A stretch of DNA of 64,000 nt from Prunus persica (taxonomy: Eukaryota > Streptophyta > Magnoliopsida > Rosales > Rosaceae): assembly GCF_000346465.2 (NCBI RefSeq), contig NC_034013.1, positions 1,488,143 through 1,552,142 of the forward strand. Reading direction: 5' to 3'. The notes below the pieces were generated by a model. The model had not been told where the DNA came from. It worked only from the letters and a program-made list of their open reading frames with translations, and ran no database searches. Positions within the stretch are counted from its first letter, which is position 1; every line of letters starts with the position of its first letter. Of the stretch, positions 21,389 through 33,690 are shown piece after piece. The translations under genes were made by a program, and so were the position numbers.

Positions 21389-24183
21389 TGTGACACCCCG
21401 ACCCAATTTTAACCGTTTATTCAATTTATTTATTCATGAAATTACAATATTGCCCTTGGAGTAGGATCACGTTAGTCACTTTTCGATCCGTAACAATTTT
21501 TGGGATTTGAGTGGCACTAATGCGTAGAGCTCACTCTCGTGAGTTCATAGACAAGTAATGGGCCCAAATCGGAGTTTTAATGATGAAGTGGTCAATGAAA
21601 GTGCAGTGGCACAACCGTAAATTTTTTGAAGTTGGATTTGAAAAACTAACCAGCTTTCTCTCTCCCCCATGCGTTTTCTCTCTCTCCCCCGGCTTTATCT
21701 CTTTTCCTCTCTCTCTCTCTCTCTCTCTCCCCGTCGCGACACGCTGGATCAGACAGCGTTTCCGGCCACCAAATTTGACACCATAATTTCCAAAATTCTC
21801 CTCTCCTCCTCCCCTACCTGACCCAACCAATTTCTACGGTCAAAAACCAGCCTAGCTTTGTCGATTTCGAGGGGAAAATCCGGCCAAAATTGCCATTGAT
21901 GCCAACGACTTTTCCGGCCACCTCAGGTCATGCCTCCACTTGGATTAGGTAGCTCCTTCTTCCCTCTTGCTTCCCCTAGGTTGGGCGACATTGTTGGTGG
22001 TTGCTGAGGACGTTTCGAGGCCGAGAAGTTCTAGTCAAACCGGTACAGTTTCAGCTTCGATTAAGCTAGCTTTCGGCCACTTTTTGGCCATGGTCCAAGA
22101 ACCAAAAATGCTCCCATTGTTAGTCTGAACATGTTGGTATAGATATTGTTGGGTGTTTCGAGAGTTTTTGGTCGCTAGAATTTTCTCAAGAGACCCACGC
22201 ACTGCCGGAGCGTGTGGCGGCGCTTGGGCCACTGGGTAGTGGCCCATTGTATTCAGAAACACTCCCCACGTCATCCTGAGCACGACGGTATGCTCAGATT
22301 TGGAATTGATTACTGTTTGACTTATCAAACGTATATTGTGCCTAGTATGCGATATCCGGGTTCGATAGGTTCGGATCATTTCATCAGTTCCAATTTCAAG
22401 TATGTTGTTCTCTGTACCTCTAGGATCGTGTAGGAACTCACGATTCGAGAATCGGAGTCCTGGATACTCCGAATCAATGATTCTAAGGTTAGGTAAATCG
22501 TTGACCATCTGATCGTGTGATCGAGAGTGATTCGACCTCTCAATCGAGACCGATTCAATAGTTCGATCGAGACCAAACTTGTACAAAGTGTTTAGCAAAC
22601 TTTGTTGAACCCGTAGGAACTTTCGGATTGGAAATCAGAGGTCATGGGACCCGCGGGCCCTGTTGACAAAATTTGGGAAGTTTGACCACTCGGTTGACCG
22701 AGAGTCTTCTGAGGTTATTCCACCTTTCGAAATGTGTAGTTGGACCTTAGAAACTTCCCATTAGTCGTACACACACTTTGAGTCCCGGGAAAACTAGGAG
22801 GTTGTTTTAAAGTTCTCGTTCGAAGTGCTTTATTTAATTTAGTCTTTGTGTTCTTCAAAATAGGTACTCAAGCTCCACATGCTCAAAAGGCAAGACCCTT
22901 TTAGGGTCAAGCAGTTTTGGATTATCTGTGAGTGGACTTTGTTTTTAAATGATCATTATTTTCAAAATGGAATGTCATGCATTTTTATATTTGATTTTTG
23001 ACTTTTAGTACTACGAAATTTTTATAATGTCATGACTTTGGTTTTGCATCGTTTGTGGGAGTTGGTATCTATATTATATATAAATATTGGGTATGGAGTT
23101 ATGGATGCTACTATTGTCCGAATATCTATGTATATGAGATTAGGTACATTGAGATTAATTTGGAAATTGGATATGGTATTGGTTTATGAGTTGGGATGTG
23201 GGATACGTTATATGGGAATGTTGATGGCACCACCCCTATGTACCTCCCCGGCACTTGGATACTTGGAAACAATGGATACTTGGATATGTCGGAACTCGGG
23301 CACCCTTGGCGGGACAGTTTGAGTGCGTAGGACTTAGTTCAGCAGCACGAGTATTGAGGATTCTGCTGTGCGTGTTTGCGAGCCTAGTCCCCCGATTGGA
23401 CAGCTCATTCCCTAATCACATGGTTATTGAGGATTCTTCCGTGTGGTCTAGTCAAACAATCTCCAGGCCAGTTGAATTGTTTCCCTGGTACAAGTTTGGT
23501 AGTGGTCATACCTATATATATACCTTTATTCTTATTTATTGGTGAGGATCCTTCCTCTCACTCATTGTGCCTACGGGCATGCGTTTTCGGAGAGAGTGGT
23601 CTAGGAAGGGAAAAAGGTCCAGTTTAAGTTTGTATTATATGTTATATGATATTGGATTTACTTGGTTTTCAAACGATTATGTATAAATTGGTTTTGAATG
23701 CATTTTTGGCATTGTTTTCTAATACGGTAGGGTTAGTATGTTGTTTATAACTATGTTCATACTTGTTTTTGTCTACTCACAATTTTCTGTTTTGCACCCC
23801 CACAAGCAGTAGCTTGATCTGAGCCAAGCAGTAGCTTGATCTGAGCCGAGCAGTCGAGCCAAGATTCGTATTTCCGCACCCTGAACTTATGTAAGGCAAT
23901 TTCTATTTGTTTTGTTTTCCGTTGAACGTTTGTTTCCATTTGTAAACTGAAATTCCTTAGAATTGCTCTATTATTGCCCATGTAGGGTTGAATGTAAGGC
24001 CGGATGTCTATTCTGTAAACTGTGTGCCTTTGTATTATGTGTGCTGCCGGTTGGGAATTTTCTTATTACTGTGTTTTGACACGTTGAAAGTTGGGAAAAA
24101 GTCCATTTTTCAGCGTAGACTATGCCGAAATTTCGGTAGAAGTCTCGACCCCTTTTTCCTTTGTTTCGGAGAAGGGGATGTTT
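21389..24183 (+). mobile_element. Very long LTR family, copy 1 (3' end truncated)
   Basis: It begins TGTGACACCCCGACCC and matches the inverse of 54784-57796 along most of its length. It has the CT-rich tract near 21660-21730, the CACGACGGTATGCTC block near 22280, and the palindrome CCGAAATTTCGG near 24125. It stops matching near 24183, about 90 bp short of the end defined by copy 2. No coding domain is present. A 24 bp duplication with AGCAGTAGCTTGATCTGAGC lies near 23810-23850. I interpret it as a truncated solo LTR of a Ty3-type element because of its length, TG start and lack of genes. Confidence 0.7.
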
Positions 24184-24845
24184 TCAAAACTTAGCTAGGT
24201 TTACATTCTTGGCTGTGGTTCCCCCCTACCCACCAGGGACCCATATATACCTCCTACTTAATTACCCCAAGTATTAGCATAGTATTGATTAGTCTTCAGT
24301 CTAAACCCACCCTACCAGGGACCCTTACTTAATTCTTAATTAGCATAAAGTTGGATCACTCTGATTTTTCATGTCACTTTTACACCAATCATATGTTGTA
24401 TGCTAACAAGGGCAGAACGAGGAATTTTTCAATGGGTGAGCTTGCTAAAGTTAATAACTTGAAATCTAATGATAATCCCTTTTTTTTTTTTTTGGTACTA
24501 ACAATTTCTATCATTTTTCTAAAAATAAAAGTATACATTAAATCATATAAATCACGCTAGTTGTAAACACAAGGAAAAAAATGAAATTTTATTCAGAAAA
24601 ATTATTCTCTTTTTGAGATACGTTAATGGAAAATGATTAAAATTGATGTTTGGGACAAACTTTAACACCAAATACAAATGTGGAAGACCTTTGACTATGA
24701 CTATTTAGGGTGCTGAGTGGGGATTTTGCATGCAAAATATTAAATAAGTGTCTTATTTTTATTGGCAAAGTCTTTGGCTAGATGGGTGAAGAAAACACTT
24801 AAGTGTGGGCAGCTGCCCACAATAGGGATGTATTGGGTCCGTCAG
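24184..24845. other. Repeat-derived, no gene
   Basis: Contains the two segments shared with FAO intron 2 (24340-24406 direct, 24507-24584 inverted). No open frame of note. Confidence 0.5.
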
Positions 24846-24980
24846 TGACTAGCGTAGTGGTTTGGAGTATTTACTCCTTCAAGTAAGGTCTTAGGTTCAA
24901 GTTATAGCATCCATGTAGTGTGTATGAGGTTAGTATGCTATCGTCCATCTCAATAGGAAATGTATCCTATAAAAAAAAGG
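24846..24980 (+). mobile_element. tRNA-derived SINE, second copy
   Basis: Related to 16713-16837. It shares GTAGTGGTTTGGAG (A box), GGTTCAAG (mutated B box), CATGTAGTGTGT and GTATGCTATCG, and ends in an A run. It is slightly longer, with CCTTCAAGTAAGGTCTTAGG where the first copy is deleted. Target duplication not resolved. Confidence 0.75.
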
Positions 24981-26255
24981 TCAAAATCAATTTCCGATTT
25001 CATTTTATGCATTTTAAATATAAAAGGGGGCTTTCTGAACTAGTATTCTTTTATTAGATTATCATTCTTCACTAATACTGTGTGGTTTTTAAAGTATATT
25101 TCCTTGGTTTAATATTATATTATTTTTTTTTGTTTAACTGTTACTTTTCGACAACTCTACAATTTCATTCATGTACTTGTTAAGGTATCATACCGAGCCA
25201 ACTATCTGATGGTGTAATTTTTCCAATGGCAAAGCCAAAAAACAGAAAACAAAATGACTGGGTGCATTTTCAAGGGCATTGGAAATGCTTTTTTGTTGTT
25301 GTTGTTGTTGGTAACAGAGATTGCATACAAAAAGAGGACTAATATTTTTTCTTGCAGCTCTCATAGCAGGTTACCGCATAATACCTCAATTTGTCCAACT
25401 CTGCCACATTAAGAGAGCAAATTGTGTTAGACATTTGCATTTTTGGCAATGAGGCAATTCACTAGGCCATCCTACATATTCATACTTTTCTTATATAGTA
25501 TTGGGAAATTAACAAACTTTTAACTAAAAAAAATCGAAACATAAAAATGTTATATGGAAACTCTGTTGTAGCTGGTACTTTTGAGTTCTACAATAACTGA
25601 AGCTTTTGACCAATTCGTCTTAATCTCTCTATTCTTCGAATTGAGGGTGATTCTCAATTACTTATACAAATGATCAAACCTAAAAGCCATGTTCGTTGGA
25701 AAACGAGTTCTATTATACAAGATATTTGACATCCTCTCTCTTAAGTTTTTTTTTGTTTTTTTTCCCCTACATAGAAGCGATAGCATAAGCTATAAGGACA
25801 AAAGGGTTTTTCACACATACACACACACACTACCAAAGTGCCAAGAAACGCAATTTACTAAGTGGAACTTTAAAACAAGACAACTTAACTGACAAGAGAT
25901 GAAATACTAACAATCCAAACCGTTATATTATAATTGGTTCGACCGTGGTTTTGAGGTGAAACCAATTTAATCCGGACTGTGTCCACCCCTAGATGGTGGT
26001 AGGGTTCAGTTAGGTTCTTGGGTTGCTTTAGGGTTTGGCTTATGTTGGGTTGGGCTTTGTTTGGGATTATGCTTAATTGTGGTGATGTGAGCTAGATGTT
26101 AATTTGTTTTTAGCATGTTAATTGTTGACCTCTTAGGATTGGTGCTTTAGATGCCATGTTGCAATTAAAATACATTAGACGACCTACGTTAGATTTAAGA
26201 TCAAGGATCATGTTTTTGTATTGTTGAGCTTAATAACAGTTTCCTAACACCAGAG
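24981..26255. other. No gene seen
   Basis: AT-rich intergenic DNA. Near 25925-25995 a segment ending GTCCACCCCTA resembles the end of the hAT-type MITE found at 35795-36340 and may be a relic of that family. A (GA)n run lies at 26273-26300. Confidence 0.45.
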
Positions 26256-26267
26256 TTAAACACATAT

Positions 26268-26302
<35 letters not shown>

Positions 26303-26730
26303 TACCATTCTCAATTTTGGCACTCCTAAACTTGGCACAAGCAGCAGTACACATAGAAATGGTATCAAGATTTAATCTGTGAAGAAGGTGATCAAGATTC
26401 CTGAAGTGACGATAGCATTGGATAGGCAAACATACAGTAAGACAACCCAGATACGTTGGGAGGGGATATGCTTTAAGACACACACCAACCTATTTTCCTG
26501 GGGAACATGTAATGATGATGTAGTGGGAATCTCGGGAATTATCTCACATCATCTTGTGGAACTGTGGAAGATAGGAGATCATCTAGTATTGGTTGTGGGG
26601 AGGGAGAGGGTGATGGAGAATGAGAATGATCATCTTCATCTAGGAGAGAATCATCAGCTGCAATCATAACTACCCTAAGCAAAAACACAATCATTGAGCT
26701 CATTACTTTCCTCCTCCAATGCTCTTTCAT
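26256..26730 (-). CDS. Candidate small cysteine-rich secreted protein, two exons
   Basis: The first frame starts at 26730 (MKEHWRRKV), has a hydrophobic stretch MSSMIVFLLRVVMIAADD like a signal peptide, then an acidic segment and an SPSPSPSP run. It stops after QDDVR, where GTGAGA could be a donor. Downstream, an acceptor (AAAATAG near 26493) opens a frame with six cysteines arranged C-x10-C-x3-C-x4-C, about 25 residues, then C-x3-C, with PTYLGCLTVC and SMCTAACAKF. The paired CxxxC spacing resembles thionin-related small plant proteins. The end runs into a GA microsatellite, giving a low-complexity Ser-Leu tail that is unlikely to be functional. The splice sites are guesses, and it may be a decaying gene. 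Confidence 0.38.
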
Positions 26731-28977
26731 TGACCCTAATTAAGATCTCATAAGTTTTCCTCTCAATAAAAATTGACAATAATAAACCCACTATTTATAG
26801 GATTATAAACTATCACGAGTCCTAGGTTTCACTAACTCCTTGTACATTCTAAATGTATTTTTCTAGCAGGGAATTATGGGGATTTTTTTTATTTTTTTTC
26901 CTCTGGTTCAAATAATTAGGGGATTTTTTATTTAAGCAAAATAAATACGACTTTTGAGTATAATGTAAAGAAAGTAAAGTCTAGTAAATACTATATATTG
27001 TCTTTTAGCCAAAGTGATGAGGTTTTTTTATCTCCTAAGATGAGCCATGAGCTTTTTCGCAGAACCTGACTTCGACCCCCATAATTTCCATATGAGCTCG
27101 TTGTATATAACTTGCTTTGAAGAGCAATAAAACAAAGGGGAATGTTAAAGAAAGAGGAAGAAAAAGAAACCAGCCCATAGAAAGTTAAATTTATTTCAAT
27201 GTTAGACTTCACTTGAAAGAAACTATTGTTTTATAAAGATCATTTGAACAAACATGCAATACATATAAATATGGCGAAAGAGAGGAAGAAATAGGGGGTT
27301 GGATAGGGGTTGGGGCGAATCTGTGCGGGTGGGTCGGAGAAGGGTGGCTGGGGGAGAGAGAGGGAGAAAGAGGGAGAAAGAGGGGTTTTCTTGGGTTGGG
27401 GGAAATTTTTTATTTGTTCGTTTTAAAACTATTAATTTTATAATAATTTTAAAGAATTCTTCATTGCTTTAATTTTTTTAAAAAATATATAATTTTGTTT
27501 TTTTTTCACACATGAACATAAAAGTGAGTATCCCATTTACCACGTCACCAATTTAACAGAAAGTCAAATGGTACAATTGTCGGAGAACTTAATTTAGTCA
27601 AATTTAAAAATATTAGGTTTGATATTAATGAAATTGAAACATCGTGACCCATTTTGTTAATGACGCCAAACATGTAGGGGGTAAAATGTTGTTAATTAAT
27701 CCCAATATATTACATTATGCTAATTAATTGCATTGAAGAATGCTACGGACATAGAGAATTAGAAATCACAAATGAAAAATACGTTTGGGATGAAACATCT
27801 TGATGAAGCGAAAAAGATATTTGGTGTGGAAATTACGCCTAAATCAGAGAAATGAGATTCTCAAAACAAAAACAAAAAACCAGAGAAATGCTTGGTATAC
27901 CTGAGGCAGTAACAATATTTGAGTAATTTGCTGCAACTCTTTAGTGTTAATCATGCCACCATATATGTAATTACTTCGTTGGCTCTTCATTTCAAGTTGA
28001 GGGCTAATTTGGCATTGTTATGCTGTGAAAATATAATCACAGTCGGATTTTCTGTGAGAAGGTTTAGGATATTTGGTACATTTTTGTATAAAGTGTTGTC
28101 AACTGTGTATAATGACTAAAAAGTGCATTAAGTTGAAATGATTTTCTATTTAAGTGTTTGATAAAAGAAAAGCACTTTCACTTATATAATTCTTGAGTTA
28201 AATATATTTGTTTATCATCACATCCTAAAAATTCTTTTAATCATAAAATAAATAAAGTATTATGTTGAAAATTAAATATTTGTCTTGAAATACTCTAAAC
28301 TAAAGTTTGCAATTAAACCCAATATATTACAATAATTATCTATATATATATATAAAGTAAAAGGCAGAAAATGGTAAAATATTTAAAATATCAGAAAATG
28401 CTCTTAGTTAATCGAAACATTAAGAAATAAAATTATTAATTAAATAAGGATAATATGGTAAATTCATATTTTTTATATTAAAAAAATTAAAATTAAAAGA
28501 AAAATCAGATAATGAATCTTATTTTTATAGAATACAACTACCCATTATCTTCTTTAATTTTAAAATAAATTTAATTTTTTTTAAGAAAAAACCTCTCGCA
28601 AGCGCTTCCGGTCAGAACATATCTGTTTTTGTTCTGGTGTAATGAGATATTATGTACGCTTTACGCTTACGCAGTGTTTAGTAATGGACTCAGATTCAAG
28701 AGTGCGGTTTTTAGCATTTAGAGCAGTAATTTTTTAAATGAACTCGAAATTTTGGTGGTTTAGTAAGTGGCCGCCACCTTGGTAGATAATGCGTATATGG
28801 CCTAGGAAGAAATATTTTATTATCAAGATCAGATTCTGGATAGAGGAGCTTTATCTGCACATATATATTATTATACACCCTTAGAGACACTGTCATCGAA
28901 GACAAAAATATTGCTGCACTAGTCTTATAAAATAACAATAAAACCCATGCTTGCTTTCAGAAAAACCTTTGTGTATC
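26731..28977. other. No gene seen
   Basis: AT-rich, with a GA-rich patch near 27350-27385 and a very AT-rich block at 28200-28600. No domain or long frame. Confidence 0.5.
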
Positions 28978-29215
28978 AGTTAAAAGAGAGATAGACAAAA
29001 AAATATATACAATCGATTGCACTCATGTGTCTTTCGTGTAGATTTTTTTTCAGTGATTGAGAGAGATTGAGCGGCTAAAAGTTTGTTAATGCGACATATC
29101 AAGTGAAAAGAGAGATATGCATAAAAGGATATATAATTGCACCCATCTCTCTCTCGTGCGCATTTGTTTTTGAGTGACTTAGAGAGATAGAGGGGCTGAA
29201 AGTTTGTCAAATGTC
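28978..29215. repeat. Diverged tandem duplication of about 120 bp
   Basis: Two units, 28978-29098 and 29099-29215, align throughout. Both run AAAAGAGAGATA, ATATATA, ATTGCAC, CTCGTG or TTCGTG, GAGAGA and CTGAAAGTTTGT. Differences are many, so the duplication is old. Confidence 0.75.
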
Positions 29216-30003
29216 TGTTCAAAACATGCAAGTGATTGTGTCTCATTTCTTAGTTAGTGTAATTAGCAGTTTCTTATGTCCTTTGTTATATAAGGCAGCT
29301 TTGAAATAAGCGGATGTTCGACACACCTTGGGAGCACATGGGAACTTCTGACATAAATTTGAACCCCAAAAACATATAAGGGACGCATTTTCAAATAAAG
29401 GCAAAAGTTGGTGGACTATCGAGCTATATTTCAATTAAGTCAAGGGTTATAAAGTACGTGGAGAAATACATAAAAAACAATATTATGTTTTTTCCTGCTC
29501 TTATTCTATCTATGTCAGCTCATGATTATAATTAGTATAGCCTTATTATTATTTACACACCAACTTTTCTTTTTTATTTAGGGGAGGGGAGAGCGAGATT
29601 CAGACTCTTGTACGGCTTATATGACATCTAAATTGTATCTTAAAAAAACTAATAACATAGAATTTATGTGTATTAAGTGTTCACAAATTTAAACGGATAA
29701 AGTAAAATCATCAATATTTGGAATAACATATAACTTGATTGACTTATTGAGAGCCAATTGAAAAAGAAAGTGATCACAATAATTTTCTCAAAGCAATAAA
29801 CAAACTCAATATACGTAAAATATTACCATATGGCATGCAAGTACTTTCTTCACGAGAAAAACCCTAACTCATCGATTCTACAAGAACCCACTCGGAGACA
29901 TCTTGGTACTGGCATTACAAGCCATCATTTGAAGGATAAAAATCTTCTTGTCTATGTCTCATTGATATATGTATATATATATATCCTTCAACGTACATGC
30001 AGA
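29216..30003. other. No gene seen; CEP gene 3' flank
   Basis: No open frame with a recognisable domain. It includes the 3' flank of the minus-strand CEP gene. Confidence 0.5.
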
Positions 30004-30285
30004 TCACAGTAGTGCACCAGGTGGATCTTGATGGCCAACGCCAGGACTATGGCCGGGACTAGTTGGCCGGAAGGCATCAGCGCCTGACGACGACTCAGTC
30101 ATCTTGTAGCGGTTTATAGTAAACCGCCCAATGGAAGGAGGTATTGGCTTGTTCAAGGATCCTATATGTATGGCTGGAGGATGTGTATGTAGATGTAGTG
30201 GCCTTGATGCTGCTACCAAATCAGAGTTTTGGCCTAGAAGGAGGGCAACCATAAAAAAGGATACCATGATGGTTGTGGGTGTCAT
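30004..30285 (-). CDS. CEP: CEP (C-terminally encoded peptide) hormone precursor
   Basis: This 93-residue intronless frame encodes a secreted prepropeptide. Residues 1-26 form a signal peptide (hydrophobic SFFMVALLL). A variable region follows, and near the C-terminus, residues 71-85 read AFRPTSPGHSPGVGH, the 15-residue CEP domain with its conserved FRPT, SPGHSPG and GH. Mature CEP peptides are cut out, carry hydroxyproline, and act as mobile signals through CEPR receptor kinases in nitrogen-demand and root-growth control; that is family knowledge. Eight residues (QDPPGALL) remain after the domain, as in many members. Only one CEP domain is present. The ATG at 30285 is the first that gives a signal peptide. 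The paralogue number cannot be assigned. Confidence 0.92.
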   Translation of the reverse strand: MTPTTIMVSFFMVALLLGQNSDLVAASRPLHLHTHPPAIHIGSLNKPIPPSIGRFTINRYKMTESSSGADAFRPTSPGHSPGVGHQDPPGALL

Positions 30286-33200
30286 TTATATGAAGGGATA
30301 TCAAAAGGATGGCGACACAAAACAAGTTGAGAAGAAACCAAATAGAGAAGAACTCAAGATTCTTGAAGCAATGATCACGATTAGCAGTGATGCTTGTGAC
30401 TAGCTAGATGAGCCTACGGCGGCTATTTAACAAGTTTGTAACGGTCGCAGGTGAAGCTTTCTTAACCTTCAACTTGAGCATAAAATAAGGAATAGCTCCA
30501 CGTGATGATGTTTGTGAGATATTATTGGAATAATCAAGATTAAAAAGAAAGTAAGCACACTAATAATTTTCATACCAAAAACGGTAAGGAATAATTTCCA
30601 AAATTGGCAAGTACAGCATTTCTTGACTCAGATCATTTCTGTTGAAGTTAAACAACTTTCTCACCGCCATTCATTGCAATGTATATATAAAATATTTTAA
30701 AGGGGAGACCATGGTTTTTGATTAAACACCACCAACACTTTGCTTTAACATTAACTAATAGTCTTTATCATTTCTGTTTTTATTTTTTTGGTTAGTTTAG
30801 TATAATGTACTCATGAAGCTCGCAACAATTAAGAAACATCCTAGTCTTTAATTATAAAGGAAATGCTTCTTCCACTGAGTTCATTGGGCATTGTTCATTT
30901 CATCAAAAGCAATTTATTAAGCTTTTCCTTCACAACTTGAGCGCTGTAAGTTTAGGTGTTCTTTGCGCCCGCGTTTACTACTTTCTATCACCACTTTGTT
31001 AGAAGAGGGAAGACGTGTATTTAAAGCTTAGTATCAATTGAGAGATTATAGAATAGTACGGTAGTACAGTCACGTAGTATAACTTGTGCGTACTATTTTC
31101 ATGCACTTTTCTCAAATCATGTCGTCCACTCATATTATAATACGTATACATACTATACCATATAATTGTATCACCGTACTATTTTATAATTTCTCCAATA
31201 AAAACACACGCATTTAGATCATACCAGGTGTGTATATATTTTTATTCATATATATTTCGGTCAAATATATATATATATATATATATATTTGTTCTAGGTT
31301 TTGTGTCCATCGCTGTGCACGCACGTGTCCACCACCCTTGTGTTTTCTGTATACAGAGAGGTGTGGCTGATTAGACACAGAGGTAGGCTTGATGTCATGA
31401 CACACCAATGTCGCTAAGTTGGAAGTTAATTATAGTGGGTCTAAAATATTTTTTAGTATTTCTCTGAGAGAAGTATTTACTATGCCATGAACATGGCCTA
31501 GCACTTTAGTTGAAAATATCCTGAAATTTTTACAATAATGTTAAATAATATTTGTGTTTATGATGCAAGTGATGTGTCAATTACTAATTGATCATATAAT
31601 GTAACAATCGTCAGCACATAATGTAGTTCGTTAAGCATGGAAATGAAGTTTTCTGTAGTAATGATATAAAAATGGTGTAAGTCATTCTTGTTAGGTCAAG
31701 TTGGGAGAAGATGAGAAAAGTGCATGAAAACAAAAGCTTTATATATTAAAAAAAAAAGAGGACATATTTCAAATTGATATCAGTTTTTAGTATTTCAATT
31801 TTTTCACCATTCTACGAACATTTCATCATAAAACCTCTCACCACAATTCCTCCATATTGCTTCATCCCTCCTTCTCCCATATATTTCTCGTGCATTTCTA
31901 ACATAAAAAATGAAAATACACCATTGCGAGAGGCAGTTAGTTTTTAATTTTTAGCTTTTATTGGTGTACTATTTCATATACATTTTTTCCCACTTTCCTT
32001 TCACCACCATTTCTTCATCCCTCTTTTCTCCAATGTACTTGTCCTTTATTTTTAATATTTTTAATTGAAAACAAAAACTATAATTAATACGAAATGATTA
32101 CAAAACAAACCCTTATAATCTTTCAAGTTCCTTGTAATGTAAAAATAAATAATAAAAAACAGAAACTTAATATTCACGTGATCATAATAAAGGCACCCTT
32201 AGCTAAGTGGTGGTACGTATACGTGATCTAGACGGATACCTATTGAAATTTGACTACTATGCATGTCCTCTCTCTGCCACTTGCACATTAAGGAAATAAA
32301 AGTCAAGCTCCACCACTGACCATTATAAGAAAAATCATTAGCACTCGATCAGCTTCTGTCGGCCTCATATTCAATGAAATCAAAGATATATATATATATA
32401 TATATGAATTTTTATACAGACGTTTAGACGTTATTATTGTGTGAATGTCATTGTAAATATGGAGAAAAGTAGAGAGGGATAATGAAAATATAGAGAACGT
32501 CCGCACGATAATCACGTCCAAATGTCCGAATAAGAGAATTTCAGTATATATATAAACACACATTGAGAGAGAGAGGAAAACTCCTTGCGTGCTAAGCTTT
32601 CTGCCCTTTCCCTTACTTTTATGCGCTTTTGTTTTTCTCTTCTTTCTGATCATGAAATGCGTACCTTTCTCGCCCAGAGCACATTTGAAACTTGCAGTTG
32701 AGCAAAAAAAGAACATTAAAGAATGCATCCAATTCCCTTTGTCTAAATGACACCTTATTATTAACCCTAATATACGTACGGTGATAGCCTAGGCCAGCCC
32801 ACACGGTTGGGGAGATATATATCTCCTTTTTCTCTGTCTTTGCTTGACCATTCAGCACCATGTGATGTATCAAGAATAATATGATTGCAGCATGTCCAGG
32901 CTAGACATTTGGAATATTTCAACAGTAGGCCTAGCCTTTGGGATCTTTTCTTTTTCCTTAAAAACTGTTAACTATGCGAAACTAGCTCCACTAGCATCGG
33001 TAGGCCATGGTGAACTATACTAGGTCACCAAATCTGTGATACTTAGATTAGATAGCTCCCATGAACTGCACTTTACAACAGAGCATAAGATTCTGTTGGG
33101 AGGACAGAAAAGGAGGGTTTTTATAATCATCCTCGTATTTAGTACAGATTTGGTCATTGCAACCACTACTTAGGTTGGACATGTACATGACATCTATATA

Positions 33201-33596
33201 TATGTATCATCTTCTGCAATATTGTCTTTGTCAAACAAAGACTCGCCAACAGTCTTCACGTACGGTACTCAAATGGTTTGAAAATTGTTCGAGCCAAAGT
33301 TTTCCCTCACAGTGAAGAATGGAACATGGAATTTAAGCCACAAAACGATGTCCTTAGACCATCTCTAACGGAGATAGACTCAAACCCAAATTTTCCCCTA
33401 CCAAAAACAATAATTGTTCATGTACACAACAATCTCACCTAACTTTTCCCCTAACCCTGAAGGATGCATCAAAATTTGAGTCCGCAGTTTTTAAATTTTT
33501 TGTTTTTTTGTTTTTCTCAGAATGAAGTTCTATTAAAAAGGAAAGTTTAAGTAGACATGGACTTAGCTAAATTTGTTAGAGCATATGTACTCCCCC
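30286..33596. other. CEP upstream region and intergenic DNA, no gene seen
   Basis: No convincing gene. (TA)n tracts lie at 31266-31289 and 32388-32404. Several short frames exist but show no domain. The proximal part presumably holds the CEP promoter. Confidence 0.5.
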
Positions 33597-33690
33597 ACTT
33601 TGTCAAGTTGGTTAGAGCGAATGTGTTTCCCACTCTACACCCTAGTTCGAATTCCCTCCCTGTAATTTAGATTATATTACAAAAAAAGAT
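33597..33690 (+). mobile_element. SINE-like tRNA-derived sequence
   Basis: GTCAAGTTGGTTAGAGCGAA resembles a tRNA A-box region and TAGTTCGAATTCC a B box about 35 bp on, followed by a TTAGATTATATTAC(A)n tail. It resembles the sequence at 19283-19395. No target duplication was resolved. Confidence 0.6.

Noticed and set aside
22035..22598. 187-codon open frame on the minus strand
   Set aside because: It lies antisense inside the long LTR copy 1. The same region in copy 2 does not preserve an equivalent frame, and no domain is visible. Chance frame.
28320..28620. Helitron-like AT-rich element starting TCTATATATATATAAAG
   Set aside because: The start resembles some plant Helitron ends, but no hairpin plus CTRR end could be found and the rest is simple AT-rich DNA.
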